Assembly: GCA_033807695.1 (NCBI GenBank)
Contig: CM066301.1
Span: 496,001-560,000 of the forward strand
Length of the DNA stretch: 64,000 nt
Source: Daedaleopsis sinensis
Lineage: Eukaryota > Basidiomycota > Agaricomycetes > Polyporales > Polyporaceae
Direction: 5' to 3'
Positions 35,423 to 47,559 of this stretch are shown here, in pieces. The notes under the pieces are model-generated. The model saw only the letters and a list, made by a program, of their open reading frames with translations. It was not told the origin of the DNA and did no database searches. How positions within the stretch are numbered: the stretch's first letter is position 1; each line of letters starts with the position of its first letter. The position numbers were made by a program, and so were the translations under genes.

Positions 35423-37907
35423 ATGTCGGAACATAGCTCAGATCCTCTTCTTGCGCTCAGACAAGCCCTCAAGTCCAAGAAACCGCTAGGTTATAGAAAG
35501 GGCTCTGCGACCGTCTCCTCGTTCTCGGAAGCAACACACCTTGTTTTCTCGCCGACCCAGTTCATCGCAAAGTCTACACCGACTCGCCTCCGGAAACCCG
35601 GCTCAACGTCCACTGATCCACAGGCTAATTCGCAAGACTTCTTCACGCTTGGTGCTGTCTATCTTGCATGGCTTCTCCGTGATGCTGCAGGTGCCGAGTA
35701 CATGAAGCAGGTCCGCGAGAACGGACTCACGTCGGGCTTCGTCAGTGTCACGGAGCGGAAAGGCGTTGTGGACTGGCTGCACAACAAAACGCAGACCTTG
35801 TCAGGGCTCATTTCGGTACAAGGTGCGTGTTCATACTCCGTATCGTTAAAGAAGCCCCCATCTCGTTTGGTTCTGTTCGACCTGGAGCCTCTCGATTTAT
35901 GCCACAACGCAATGGTTGCCCGCCCATTTCATTGCGGCTTATACCCCCTTCCCCTGACGGCTTGGGGCTACTGCCCGCCGTAGCCCAAAGTCGACTATGG
36001 CGTCCACGCATCGTTCTCGTTCCCCAATGCGTCATAACATAACTGCTCAGTCTCTGCTTAGCAGCTACTGCGCTACGGCAGTCCTGTCTATTTGCTCGGT
36101 GTGCCGAAGCGCAGCGAATCTTCTCTTGTTGCGATATATGGAATGACACGAGAATGAGTACCACTACCGTCCGGCGAACGGCGGCGCGTCGTCCACCGCG
36201 ACGAAGAGAGTACAGTGTCACTCAGAACAGCCCAGTACCAGTATTCACCCGGCTGGTTGCGCCTGCCACCGTGCACAGGGTTTGAATGCCCTAGTGTAGA
36301 ATGTGGAGTGGTACTGTGGTTCTGTCTATCTGTCCCATGCTGGTTACATTTCAGATTCTGCATGTAACCAGCATGGGAACAAGTTGTATCGCTCAGTGGC
36401 ACGTTCGACATATGATCTGAATGTGAACAGGGTGCATGCATGCGTTATCATGCTGCCCACAGTGTGAACAGATGAAAGTGTTGCTATCAGAGTCGCGCAC
36501 GGAAGGCCGTGGCATATCCGCGAGAGCGTGACTATGTGGTCGAGCCTGGCTTGATGCACGACCAAACTGCGCGAGCCAGACTATACTCAGGTCATACAAT
36601 GTGTCTACTAGATTCCACGTCCGCTATTAATGAGCACCGGCTGTGTCCGCCCACTTTTATACTGTCGTCGGACTAATCCAATCAAACAGCGGTATCTACA
36701 ACACCTCCCGGTACACCACCACAACTTCGTGGCTCAAGCCTGTTACCCTCCCTACCCTCTTTCTCCAAAGGCACTGAATCTACATCAAGTCCCCTCAAAC
36801 GCAGATACGTGGCCGACACCGCGGATATCGAGGTGGTCAAGAAGATCAAGCACAACGAGATCGAGCTCAAAGACCGTAACACTGTTTTGCGAGGGATCAA
36901 GCCTAATGTCCGCCAGCTTCTACTCTGTATCGTGCTCCGTCTAACTACAACTCACGCAGAACTTTACCTCGCTGAAAGACTCGTTTGTGGAGAGGTTAAA
37001 GAAGCAGAAGGAAGGGGGGAGAAGCAGCACCTACACGAGCGCTCTCTCAGCTGTGCCAGGTCAGCATTATGTGTCCGATCGTGTGTACCATGTCCTCAGT
37101 CTCACGAGGTCCACGCAGATCCAAAACTGCAGTCGAAAAAGATCAGTAAGTGCCTACTCGGTTCCGTTGGCCAACCTAGTCTTTGATAGAATCTTCCTAC
37201 AGAAAATCAATACCCTATCATCGTGATATCCTCTTCTCCGACGTCTCTCATCACAATGCACAACGTACGGAAATTCCTCCAGGACGCTGTCTTCGAGCCC
37301 TCTCAAGACGCACGTGCTCGGGCAGCTGCTGAGGGCAATGCGCGACCAGAGGATATGATCCCCATATACCGCAAACGCACAACAATCGACTCCTCTGGTC
37401 GGGAATCGGAGATGCAAACAAGGTACGTGGTTATCATCTGTCACCCCAAGCATGTTCACTCACGCACCTCTAGATACGCCGTCGTAGACAGCACGGAGGC
37501 ACTCGCGAAGTTCGGCGCGGACGCCTGGGACCGTGTCGTGTGCGTGTTGACTACCGGACAAGCATGGCAATTCCGACCGTACAAGTGGGACGAACCCAAA
37601 ACTCTGTTCCACCATGGTGAGTACTGCGCTTTCCTTGCGGGGATACATGACATCTAAGCGTCCTCCACAGTCAAGGGAATATACTTCTCCTGGACAAACG
37701 ATCCTCCGAACCCCAAGATCAAGGACTGGAACGTAACCGAGCTGAAGGTAGAGGAACTTTCCGCTGCTCTGGTTCCGATAGCTTATCGTGGCGCTTGGCC
37801 AGATCGACCCGAACCGCCGTCACATCGACAAGTCCGTCGTGGCACACTTTTGGAGGATACTCGACCAGTGGATGAGCACGAACAAACCTTCTCTTGTGCA
37901 AGGCTAG
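35423..37907 (+). CDS. CDC73: Paf1-complex subunit CDC73 (parafibromin family)
   Basis: Component of the RNA polymerase II-associated Paf1 complex, acting in transcription elongation and histone modification. Exons are 35423-35822, 36690-36907, 36960-37059, 37119-37145, 37203-37422, 37474-37616, 37671-37747 and 37803-37907, in phase, giving 429 residues. The N-terminus DPLLALRQALKSKKP and GVVDWLHNKTQTLSGLIS, the linker STTPPGTPP, the block EVVKKIKHNEIELKDRNTVL, and the C-terminal Ras-like domain (PIIVISSSPTSLITMHNVRK, then GIYFSWTNDPPNPKIKDWNV and HIDKSVVAHFWRILDQWM) are all family hallmarks. Intron 1 is 867 nt, about fifteen times the local norm, and holds a hairpin at 36334-36377. Exon 4 is only 27 nt. 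Confidence 0.92.
36334..36377. repeat. Perfect hairpin inside CDC73 intron 1
   Basis: 16-nt arms at 36334-36349 (CCCATGCTGGTTACAT) and 36362-36377 are exact reverse complements with a 12-nt loop. In RNA this would be a strong stem-loop. It may mark an inserted element that lengthened the intron, or one end of one. Confidence 0.7.
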
Positions 37908-38106
37908 ACTTCCGCTCGACTCCGTGTTCTTTGCTCTGCTCTCTCTGCTTTGCTAATTGTACTATCTAGTCACTCTATCGCGAGAGCGCAGCGAACATCG
38001 ATATGTCGCCTACATATATCAGTACGCGTTACCTCGTGGTATTGTGGCCCAAGCCCCCAGGTGGCAACTTCACTAGCGATACAACTAGGGGGCTCTGCCG
38101 GTGTAG

Positions 38107-39782
38107 TCAAATGGCGTCTATGACTGAGATCCGCCGTTGTCCGGTCTTGATGTTGTTCAGGAGCAGACACACGCGTCCAGAGCCCTCCTCCAGACACAGG
38201 CTCACCAAGTGCTCTTCCGGGGCCAGCGCGACGCTGAACGAGCCGATTCTGCCCCGCACCCCGAGCTCGCTCGCATCGAAGTCCGGGTCGTCCTCGGCGA
38301 GGTCGAGGATCGCGCGCGGCAGCGAGTACGTGCGGAACTGGATGTGCAGCGACCCGTTCCGCGCCTCGGTGCAGTCCCAGATCGCGCGCGGCCGACCGCG
38401 CCGAGCCCCATGTACCCGAGCTCCGCGCCGAGCACGAGCGGGTACGGCACCTCGCGGTAGTCGACGCGCGAGTCGGGCTGGACACGCACGACGTGCAGCG
38501 CCCGCGTGCCGGCGATGACGAGCGGGTGTGGGGGCGGGCACGGCGCGCGCGTGACGGCGTCCGCGCCCCAGGCGAATGGGCTGATGCGGTAGATGCCCGA
38601 GCCGATGTCGCAGCGGCAGCTCCAGACGGGGCGGACGGAGTGGACGGGGGGCAGCTCGGTCCCTCCGTCGTCTAGGCTCACCGCTGGCGGCACGTCGTCG
38701 GGGGCGGAGACGGCGATTGGGGGGATCTCGTAGAGGGAGAGGCCGCCGTGGTAGGCGAGGATGAGCTGGTGCTCGGACAGCACGGATATGGTGAAGTCTT
38801 CGTCTGCCTGGAGCGTGTGCGGCGGCGGTGAGGGGAGAGTTCGGTCCTGCGGGTATGACGCAGCGCACTCACCGACCACGGCCCGATGTTCATGAGCAGC
38901 TGCGGCGTGTGTGTGCGTGGGGCATCGCTGTGCGCGCGACGGACATGCGCGAGCCCGACGGGGCAGATGTGGAGGATCATGTCGCCGCCGGTGCTCTCGA
39001 CGCCGTACACGAGCAGCGGGCCGCCGGACGCACAGCACCACACGGAGCCGGCCACGGCGATCTTGCCCACGAGCAGGAACGCAGGAGAGGGGTCGACCAC
39101 GGCGACGTGGTAGACGTAGATGTTGCACTGGCTGCGGGGCCAGGAGGGGGGCTGCGCGTCAGTACACCTGCGCACGCGTGCGAGCAGCAGGAGGCGGACC
39201 CACTTGTACCGGACGCCCATCTGTAGGATGATCAGCTCCTCGTGCTCATTAGTCAACGATACGCGGGAGCTCAGGTAGAACACCGACTCGTCCTCGGTCA
39301 GCGTTTGCGAGAGCGTCACGGCCGGGGCGGACGCGCCGAGCTCCTGCAGCTGCAGCGAGCCGTCATAAAGGGCCACTATGAGCCACTTGCCGCCTGCGAC
39401 GAAGTTGACGTGCTCGACTTCTTTCGCGCAGTAGAAGTCCGTGACGAGCCGCGGCTGGAAGTCTACTCCGTGCCACGTCCGGTCCAGCCGAGCGGATTGC
39501 AGGACCTGCAGTTTGAGCTCGTCCGCCGTCATCTCCGCGAGGCGCCGGTAAATGTGCGGCTGGGGGAACCGGAGCAGGAGGCGGTTGAGTGCGTGGTGCC
39601 ACACCGATCGGTCGCTCATCAGCCGCTGCAGGGCCTTGCATGTCTGTGGAGGTCACCGGTCGCACTCAGGGAGTCATGGATCACAGAGCGGGCGATGTAC
39701 GCACCGCGCAGAGCCTGACGAGGTCTCGGGTGCACAGCAGACGCAGGATGGCGAGCTGGACATCGTACGGGAGACGATGCAT
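38107..39782 (-). CDS. F-box protein with beta-sheet-rich body, frameshifted near its end
   Basis: Unrelated to the expanded LRR family. Exon 1 (39782-39705) and exon 2 (39643-39168) encode an F-box: LPYDVQLAILRLLCTRDLVR, then CKALQRLMSDRSVWHHAL. Exon 3 is 39131-38873 and exon 4 38807-38107. The body has repeated strand-like segments (KWLIVALYDGSLQLQEL, HQLILAYHGGLSLYEIP, HPLVIAGTRALHVVRV), reminiscent of the propeller-like proteins seen with F-boxes in agaricomycetes. In exon 4 the frame changes at 38383-38392, in a CG-dinucleotide run (ATCGCGCGCGGCC on the plus strand). Before it the reading is GYMGLGAVGR; after it AIWDCTEARNGSLHIQF in another phase. Exon 4 is 701 nt, two more than a multiple of three, consistent with one extra CG. 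Coding quality on both sides is good, so this is either a recent lesion or a sequencing slip. Confidence 0.72.
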
Positions 39783-42283
39783 TCTCGGTCTGGGTTGGGC
39801 AGACAGAGGGGACGGGGAGACCGGGCAGGGAAGGCGATGGGGTTTATCTGGACTATCAGCCGCTCGGGAACCGGATGGGTTTCGAACTGTCGGGTCCCGC
39901 GAGAAAACATGACGCAGGGGCTCGTCGATTTACGAGGAGGACTATGCGTCTGCGGCCGGTCGGGCGAGTGCCGAGACCAATGACGAGGGCGGAAAGGACA
40001 AGTTCGCCGCTGGGCAACCATGTGGGAACTGTGGAGTCGCCACGCTCCGTCATCGTCTGCTGGAAAGCTGGCCATCAGCTCGTCGAACAGTCTAGAACTG
40101 GTGCAGACACTCGCCGTCGCCCATGCCGCTGTCTCTGAGCCCCATTGCACTCCATCCAGTCCGTCCACCCAAACTGCAGCCCATAGCCGCATCCACGGCA
40201 ATCGCCGCCCCCTCCTCCCCTGGCGGCCCAGGCCAAGTTGTGGGGAGCGTTGCTGCCGTAAATGCGTCCGTCTGTGTCCGACATTGAGGCGATTACGAAC
40301 TTTGTCATGTACAACCACACGACGCACGCTTTAAAGTGACGTCCGAGCCACGCGGGGCTTGTCGCGTCGTGGGATGTGTCGCGGGCGTGCGCGAACTCCT
40401 AAGCAGTCGGTAGTTGTTGCGGCTCCTGAACTCCGGCACGAGGGACGCACGGCAACTCTAGATACTTTCCGTGAATGAATAGATTGTCTGGCGGCAGGAG
40501 TCAGTGTGTCGGTCAGGCGCTCCCATGACCAGTCGGACGTGAGACGGGCCGCGACTGTTGTGGCTGCTGGGGTGCGTTTACATCCTGGGGAGAGCCACTG
40601 TAAACCCACCGCGGGAAACAACGATCTATCGCGTGAGCTCTGTGATAGGCTTAGTCGGTGCTTACCTGCGCTGGGCACTGATGCAGTACTGATGGAGGTG
40701 CTGTAGAACGTCTTCGGAGAACATGGCCATTACGAGTAGTTTCGCAGGGTCGGAAACGTGTCCGGGGCAGAGTGATTTCATGACAGTTGTCGTACACAAT
40801 TTTGTCGTGTAGTCTCGTGCGGTCATCGAGTCGGTGTGCTGACATTGTTCCATTTCTGTGATTGTCATTCCGATCGCGGAAGCACTAGTAATTTTAAGGC
40901 CTAGAAAATTGCCTAGGAGATGTATATCAGTATCAGTACACGTTTGCATGAACTTGAACAGCGGACGTACTCTCTCTCATGCATATGCTTGAAGGAGGTT
41001 GGAAGGATGAGATGCCCTTGATGCCCATTGTCGCGAGAGCCTGTGCGAATAACTGTTCATTTTCCGATTTTTGCCTTGGAAGGACCACGCGTTCCTCCTC
41101 CTTCTCCTCGTTCTGCAGCTCGCCAGCAGCGTCACGTCACCGGCCCGAGGTCCATCTATGAAGGTGATGAATATGGTTAGTAACACCGACTGTCGGTATG
41201 CTTGTTCAGCAAGTGACACGAGCGCATATAGTCTAGAGTAAAAGGGGACATAGACGATTCAAACCAAAGGATGCTTGCGCACACTTGAACGTTGATTCCT
41301 TATACGCTAGACCAGATTTTGAGGGTGCTAAAATGACTCACAGAAGAAAAATATGGCAGAGTGCTAAAGTGACTCAAGAAGAACGCGATTGAAGCTAGTG
41401 AAGCGCGGCCCGTATATCCAACGAACGCATAGCTAGGCTTCACTATGTGTCCTGTAGCGTGTAGAGCTCGAACTCTCTTGAACGTCGCGATAGTCGGCGG
41501 GATGGAAAGCGAAATGAGGCCCGCTCGAGAGTAAACAGGGGAACGCACATTAGACACGACTCTGACCCCCCGGGATCCGTAGAAGTGACAAGACCGTCCT
41601 CCTCCTGTTCATTAGGTCCTGCAATTCGTCTACCTAGGGGAGACAATGGAAATAAAGAACGGAGTTTACTAGTACCTCCGCTCCGAATTTTGAAATGTTG
41701 AAATCCCCCGCGACGCGGCCGCGCTCGAACCAGGTGGGTAAGTTACATGGATCTAGATGTTGACGGACCTCCGCGTAGTATATCGCTGACTGTGCGATCT
41801 AGGAACATGATCGAAATGCTTGCTCAGGTGGTGCGCTTATAGCTTTATGCTATGTACTTGGCTATCAGTCTAACCGCGACTTGTAAGAATTCGTGTGCGA
41901 AGCCTAGAGACATCGTCAAAACCATCTCCCTGCTCACCTAAATCAACGGGGTATGTCGCTTTCAACGAATTGGCTGGTACCGTTGTAGTGGGATACTTAA
42001 TAAATTCAAGCCCAACATAGACAGGAGGCCAAGAGTATATTCGCGAAGGAGCTTACGTTTCCAGCGCTAAGCGTAATCTGGTAGATAAACGCCTGGATCA
42101 ATATTCGCCCGATAAAGCATCACGTAACAAACTGATAAAGTCGCGTATTAGAACTCACGAGTCAACAACCATGATCTCCTCGACCGCTCTCCGATACCCT
42201 TTCTCTTCGCCCACGACGCACCATCGTCGTCCTCAGGCGGCAGGTTGAAGACGACACGGCCAGTCGCTACCGCACAAACTCAG
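39783..42283. other. 2.5-kb region without a supported gene
   Basis: Between the F-box gene start and the MFS gene. Open frames are short and have no splice-linked continuation or known motif. Around 41322-41390 a unit of about 35 nt is imperfectly repeated (GTGCTAAAATGACTCA / GTGCTAAAGTGACTCA). The left part contains the F-box promoter, the right part the MFS promoter. Degenerate transposon DNA is possible but not shown. Confidence 0.45.
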
Positions 42284-44686
42284 ATGGAGGCCACTGAAGC
42301 AAGCCCGCTCCTCGTTGCGCCTCTCTCTTCCGACCCGGAAGTCCTGAAGCACGAGCTCATCTACCAACGCTTCTCTCCCGGTCGAAAACGGTTCATTGTG
42401 AGCCTCATAGCATGGGCCGCTGTCATTCCTTGTGAGTCCGTTCTGAATTTATAAACACCGATCATACTGATTTGTCCGGTCTGGAAGTTCTTTCGTCGGG
42501 CTCGTTCATCCCATCCATCCCGGAGATTGCGCGGGAGCTTGAGACTACAGGAAAAATCGTCAGGTGTGTCCCAGTGTACTCGGACTTTGCGCAAATAACT
42601 CAGTAGGTCGACTTCAGCTTGGCTGTGAGCCTATCACTTGTAACGGCGGGAGTTGGTAGTCTTACCTGGGCAACGTACTCTGGAACATGTGAGTCATCTA
42701 CAGTAAGGTCTCGTTGCATGCGGCATAGACGCTACCTTCGCCGCGATGAGGCGGCGCTCTATCAACTCCCGCGTGGTGCACTAACGCGTGCGGCTTGGTC
42801 TGTATCTGCACGGTCTCTCTCTGTAGTTCACTCACAGACCTCTTATGGACCACAGGGAGGCGAGATCGCCACTGCAGTGCTTTTCCAAGCATGCAGACGC
42901 ATGTTTCATTCCTTGGCGCGCAGTCGGATGCCCATATATGCATCCCACCGCACGTCGTTGATGCATGACATTTCGCCGAACGCGTGAGACGTGCACCAGC
43001 AGGCAACCACAACGCCTATGAAGTTGATGCCTGGAGAAAAGGCGGCTTCGAGACCAATGACGCTGCCGAAAGCGGGCTTGAGAGTGTCCCGTTACTCGTA
43101 CTAACCTCATTTTACAGATGGTCGCCGTGCTGTGTATCTCAGATCGCTGCCATGTCTGTGCATCGGCTCACTTGGTGTAGCAAACTCCCATAGCATCCCG
43201 ACGCTCATGTTTTGGCGCGTCGTGCAAGCGTTTGGGTCCTCAGCAGGGATGTCAGTCGGGGCGGGTGTTATTGGAGACATTTACCGCTTAGAAGAACGTG
43301 GACAGGCCATGGGTATCTTCTTCGGGGTGAGTTTCACCGTTTAACCATCGCTGCTACCACGCTGACGTTTTTAGCACAGGCTTCACTCTTTGGCCCTGCG
43401 ATTGCGCCGTTATGCGGTGGCCTCGCGACGCACTACGCGTCATGGCGGTATGCCCAGTGGGCGCTGTTCATCATGGGTCTCTTCGCTCTCATTCCCGTCG
43501 CGCTATGGCTGCCTGAGACTCTTGACCCTGCTGTCCTGGAGAAGAACAAGGAAAAGAAGAGAGGCATCACGTTCTTCCAGATTAACCCGTTTCGCAGTCT
43601 CGAATTGCTTCGCAGTCCGAATATCACGATTGTGGTAAGCATCCCATGGGCAACGGTACTTTCTGTAACGCGAGTCGTTAACATTCGCTGTCTAGGCATT
43701 AGCAGGAACGGCCGCGCTTCTGACGGATTTCGGTAAGGGGAAGTGTTAAAGAGATGCCGTCTCATGCTCACGTCTCTGCAGTCTTGATGGTACCGCTTGC
43801 ATACACAATCGTACGTTCCAAGTGACTCCTCTACCTACGGACGCATCCTGACTTGTGCTTCCAGGGAAAACAGTACAACATCGACAACGAGGCGCTCATC
43901 GGAGCCTTCTTCCTTCCCGCAGGACTGGGCAACATCGGTAAGCCTGTATGGCCCATCTCTCATGACTGGATGATTGACCGACCTCGTGCGTGTAGTTGGA
44001 GCTCCCCTAGCCGGTCGAATCGCCGACCGAACGGTCGTGCAGTGGCGCAAGCGTCGCGGAGGCGTCTGGGTCCCCGAAGATCGTCTGCGCGCTGCGCTGT
44101 GGGGCGCAGGAGTCTTCGTTCCGTTGTCGGTGCTCCTCACCGGGATCACCATAAAATACGTCCCGGGAACCCCGGGCATTGTGCTGAACCTCTGCTGGAT
44201 GTTCATGAACGGCATCGGGGTGCGCTCTTCGTTCCTGACAGCGGAAATGCTCGATCCTAATTTTTTGATGTTTTGCCGCTGCGCTAGGTGGACTTCACTC
44301 TCACGCCGTGTTCTTCGTATTACGTCGACATCCTGCACTCGCGCAGTGCTGAGACGATGGCCGCCAGCACGTCAGTACTTTTTTGCCGGGTAGGCGCATG
44401 GGGTTGTGGCGCTGACAGCCTTTCGCAGGTCGTTCCGCACACTCATCATCGCATTCGCGACCGCGGGCATGCTCCCCCTCATCGAGACAATCGGTGTCAC
44501 AGCGACAGATACGCTGTCCGCCATCATCGCGTGGATTGGGTTCGGGTGCGTCCAGAGTTCATTCTGGCACTCGAGTGCAGAGCGCTGAACGCGCCTCATG
44601 ACAGGCTGATTCTTCTGACGATCCGGTATGGGGACCGAATGCGCGCGTGGGTCGACGTTGGGTATTCCACCGTACGAGATAACTAG
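42284..44686 (+). CDS. MFS drug:H+ antiporter-type transporter
   Basis: Twelve predicted exons (42284-42431, 42488-42563, 42618-42688, 43118-43326, 43380-43634, 43696-43732, 43782-43810, 43865-43937, 43996-44219, 44288-44370, 44429-44545, 44605-44686) join in phase to 467 residues. Features are an ATEASPLL start, helix 1 SLIAWAAVIPFLSSGSFIPS, the loop YGRRAVYLRSLPC after helix 2, WRVVQAFGSSAGMSVGAGVI and GDIYRLEERGQAMG of helices 4-5, the helix 5 motif FGPAIAPLCGGLATH, and the C-terminal GDRMRAWVDVGYS tail usual for fungal DHA1-like transporters. It likely exports small molecules or polyamines by proton exchange at the plasma membrane; the substrate is unknown. The intron at 42689-43117 (429 nt) is much longer than its neighbours and may hold an insertion. 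Confidence 0.85.
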
Positions 44687-45036
44687 ACCTGTTCACGCTG
44701 CGTCATGTTGTAGGCTACTAACGATCATCTTCACGAAAGCTGCGAGGTCCTGGAGGATGGCCTGTGGTATAAGACTTACGTTGCTGCATTCTGTTTTGGG
44801 AGCTTGTGATGAACCTTGATAGCTCTTCCTCGTGGCGGATCGAAGGCTGTCGGAAGTGCCACTGCAACGTGTTCTCCGCATGTTATCTATTCTCGTCTCC
44901 TATATAATCTGCAGGAGCTTTAGGTCCTGGGTTTGCTCAAGTCCAAGGCGTTCTCACAAACTGGTACGAGTGAGACCTCTCATGCTCAATATTGGACTGA
45001 AGTCTTTGCCTGCGTTTCTACCTCTCCAGGTTGGAA
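44687..45036 (+). promoter_or_regulatory. Upstream region of F-box copy B with conserved leader intron
   Basis: From about 44825 the sequence matches the upstream DNA of copies A and C. It contains CTCCTATATAATCTGCAGG (TATATAA at 44901-44907), a GTACGAGTGAG donor near 44963 and a CTCTCCAG acceptor at 45022-45029, just before the ATG at 45037. An intron in the 5' leader is therefore likely. Confidence 0.55.
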
Positions 45037-46782
45037 ATGATGACAATAGCGCAGCCAGGATGTCAATCCCAAACAAACCTCGTCGCATCGCGATACCTCG
45101 ACGTCCTAGGGTCCAGTTTGCCCATCGATGAGCGGGTATCGCTCAGCAGGCTCTCTCCCAACGACGTGCCTGCCTGGGCCGATACTCGAATCCAGGACTA
45201 CAAGAGACGTCTCAAGGACATTCAAGATTGCATTGCCACTTTCGGCTCATTGCGGAACACACAGTCCCCCATTCATGTCCTGCCCTCCGAGCTACTGGCC
45301 AAAAGTTTCGTCTATGCATGCACCACTCGCCGAGCGCTCCGGATTGCGCGGGTCTGTCGCCACTGGCGCGCTGTGGTCATGAGCACGCCTCGTTTCTGGG
45401 CGAACGCAATGGAGAGCGAAATGCTTGACTGCGAGCGGACTGCTGATCAGGACTTCCTTCGTGTCGCACTTGCAAATGCTGGCAGCCTTCCCCTAACCAT
45501 CGGCATAACTTACGGATCTTGGCATGAGGCGTGGAACTTCAACATCCTTTCTCCTCATTTCTTCCGATTGGTGTCACTCACCATCAAGGGCGTGTACAAA
45601 GACGACGAAGTCGCCACTCTTGCGGCGGCACTATCCTCGGGTAGCTTACTCAACCTGCGCACCCTCCGAGTGAAATGTGCGTCCTCTGCCCCGCCAGAGC
45701 TGCCACAGCTCTTGCTTGATTCCCAATTCTTTCCCCACCTACGCGAGCTGTACATCCAGGGCGCCCTCCTCGCGTCCACGTCGACGGTTGGCAGCACCCT
45801 CCAAGATCTCACGATTACTGGCAGACTCGCAGTGCGTGAGCCTGAGCCCTGGCACGTCCTAGGTCAGGCCTTACAACGGTGCGTTGCTCTAAGAAAGCTC
45901 ACCCTGGTTTCCCCAATGCCGGAAGAATGGGCGGATCAGGCCGACTCGTACGACGCGGATCTGCAAGCGGTGAGGCTCCCGGAGCTGCGCAGAGTCGTCC
46001 TCCGGGGACAAGCGAACCACTTGCGGAAAATGCTTCGCTGTCTCCCTATCCCTTCGTCGACCACTGTAAGCATCGTCTTGGACGAGATCGACGGACAGAC
46101 CTTCCTTGATGCTGTACCGCACGACTACATGCAACGGTTCCACACGCAGCCTCCTATCGACCATCTGCACATCCAGCCGGGGGAAAACTGGAACAGGGGG
46201 CAGATCACCGCGTGGTGCTACGCCGGAGGTCAGGAGCGGTTGCACATCACGACTTACTCCGAGTCCATCCATCGTGAAGACGATCTACAAGGATTCCTCG
46301 AGCCGCTATTCGGAGCATGCAAGGATGATGCACTGCACACGCTCACGATCGACATGATGGACAACGTCGAGCTCACGTCGTGGAACCTTCTGTTCCAGCG
46401 GTTCCCCCACCTCCGTCGACTCGAGCTCTTCGGCTTGACGTCTAGTGCCGTTATGGAACACTTCACATCGATGTTCCTGCGCAACCGCGACAACCACCGT
46501 ACCGATGCGGAGTCGAGTGGTTTGACACTGGTAAAGGTATCCCTGCTCCGGCGGAATACGGAAGACGTGCTCCTCGACCTCGACACTCTGGCATCCGTTC
46601 TTGAGGGCGCTGCGACGCGATGTGCACGGCTGGAGCTTTACGCTGTGAAGCCGAGCGAGAATCACTGGAGGGAGTTCCGGAGCCTCGCTGCGATACCCAC
46701 AGACCCAGACTTATTCAGGACGGTCGCTGCACCGATCCTGCCACGGCTGGCAAGTCTGGTAGACGTCTTAACGATTCACTAG
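45037..46782 (+). CDS. F-box/LRR protein, intact copy B
   Basis: One uninterrupted frame of 581 codons from ATG 45037 (MMTIAQPGCQS) to TAG. It has the same order as copy A: linker LGSSLPIDERVSLSRLSP, coiled coil DTRIQDYKRRLKDIQDCI, F-box-like core IHVLPSELLAKSFVYAC with RIARVCRHWRAVVMSTPRFW, leucine-rich body, and end PRLASLVDVLTIH. Predicted SCF substrate receptor; the substrate is unknown. The LRR part differs more from copy A than the F-box does, for example extra residues around RLAVREPEPWHVLGQ. It lies upstream of the broken GH5 copy and reads toward it. Confidence 0.85.
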   Translation: MMTIAQPGCQSQTNLVASRYLDVLGSSLPIDERVSLSRLSPNDVPAWADTRIQDYKRRLKDIQDCIATFGSLRNTQSPIHVLPSELLAKSFVYACTTRRALRIARVCRHWRAVVMSTPRFWANAMESEMLDCERTADQDFLRVALANAGSLPLTIGITYGSWHEAWNFNILSPHFFRLVSLTIKGVYKDDEVATLAAALSSGSLLNLRTLRVKCASSAPPELPQLLLDSQFFPHLRELYIQGALLASTSTVGSTLQDLTITGRLAVREPEPWHVLGQALQRCVALRKLTLVSPMPEEWADQADSYDADLQAVRLPELRRVVLRGQANHLRKMLRCLPIPSSTTVSIVLDEIDGQTFLDAVPHDYMQRFHTQPPIDHLHIQPGENWNRGQITAWCYAGGQERLHITTYSESIHREDDLQGFLEPLFGACKDDALHTLTIDMMDNVELTSWNLLFQRFPHLRRLELFGLTSSAVMEHFTSMFLRNRDNHRTDAESSGLTLVKVSLLRRNTEDVLLDLDTLASVLEGAATRCARLELYAVKPSENHWREFRSLAAIPTDPDLFRTVAAPILPRLASLVDVLTIH

Positions 46783-47259
46783 ATATATACTCACTACAAT
46801 GTGTCACTACTCTCTCCGTACGTTCTCCCGTACGTGACTCGACTTTTGGATAGTACTCCACAGCTGATATTTCGCTGCGCCTTTTGTGAATCCCGAGGAT
46901 AACTCCTACTATATAATCCGATGCAACAACGACGACAGTAGCTCAGATCTAGACATTGTGTTTGTAGGCTCAAGACCACTGCATGTGTCAGAATGCGGTC
47001 TGTTATGTACATCATTTCGTACATGGCTGTAGATTTATATGTGTTCGTTCGTGTCCAGGCTGAGTTTTCCACAGAGGTGCGGAGGGCGACTCTATGCTCT
47101 ATGCACATTGAAGAGGACAAGAGACATTAACAGAGGTGTTTCAAAGTTACAAGGAGCTTCATACTTTCGGGGAATCCTCGGATAGACTGTTGTATTAGTC
47201 AAGTTTGTAAGGGTCGTAACTAGAGCGGGGATACAAAAGTAATAGGAACTTGAATTTCG
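46783..47259. other. Intergenic, no gene seen
   Basis: About 480 nt of A+T-richer DNA between F-box copy B and the GH5 relic. No supported feature. Confidence 0.5.
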
Positions 47260-47559
47260 TTCAACTTTCCTTAGCGTTAGCACTCTGTTCCTCCCTCGAC
47301 GACGGCCTCGGCCGACGAGCTCACGAATATCCTCTACGATGCCCCGAGTTCCGTCTGTGGTGTACCGTGTCTGTGTCGCCTGCCACGGGCAAGCCCGTTT
47401 CTCATCGCGTCGTACTACTACGCACCATGGACGCTCAATTCGTCGACAACGCTGGCCGTACTCTCGTCCTCCGCTGTGTCAACCTTTCCGGCTCCGATAC
47501 CCGCTGTAAAAATCGGTGAGCGCGCGATCCGAAAGTATCTTCAGAAACAGTGTGGTTGC
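47260..47559 (+). pseudogene. 5' piece of a duplicated GH5 gene
   Basis: From the ATG at 47339 the sequence follows the start of the GH5 gene at 28505, but a 16-nt insertion after MPRVPSV shifts the frame. The later part still reads [22 protein letters not shown]. At about 47505 it jumps to sequence that in the intact gene lies some 330 codons further on ([13 protein letters not shown]), so roughly the first third of the enzyme, including the catalytic acid/base, is deleted. The piece stops at CAGTGTGGTTGC (47548-47559), where the Plavaka element begins. The rest resumes at 54.55 kb. Confidence 0.8.

Noticed and set aside
41322..41390. Imperfect ~35-nt tandem repeat as a functional element
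   Set aside because: Two diverged units only, with no gene or motif attached; reported only as content of the gap.
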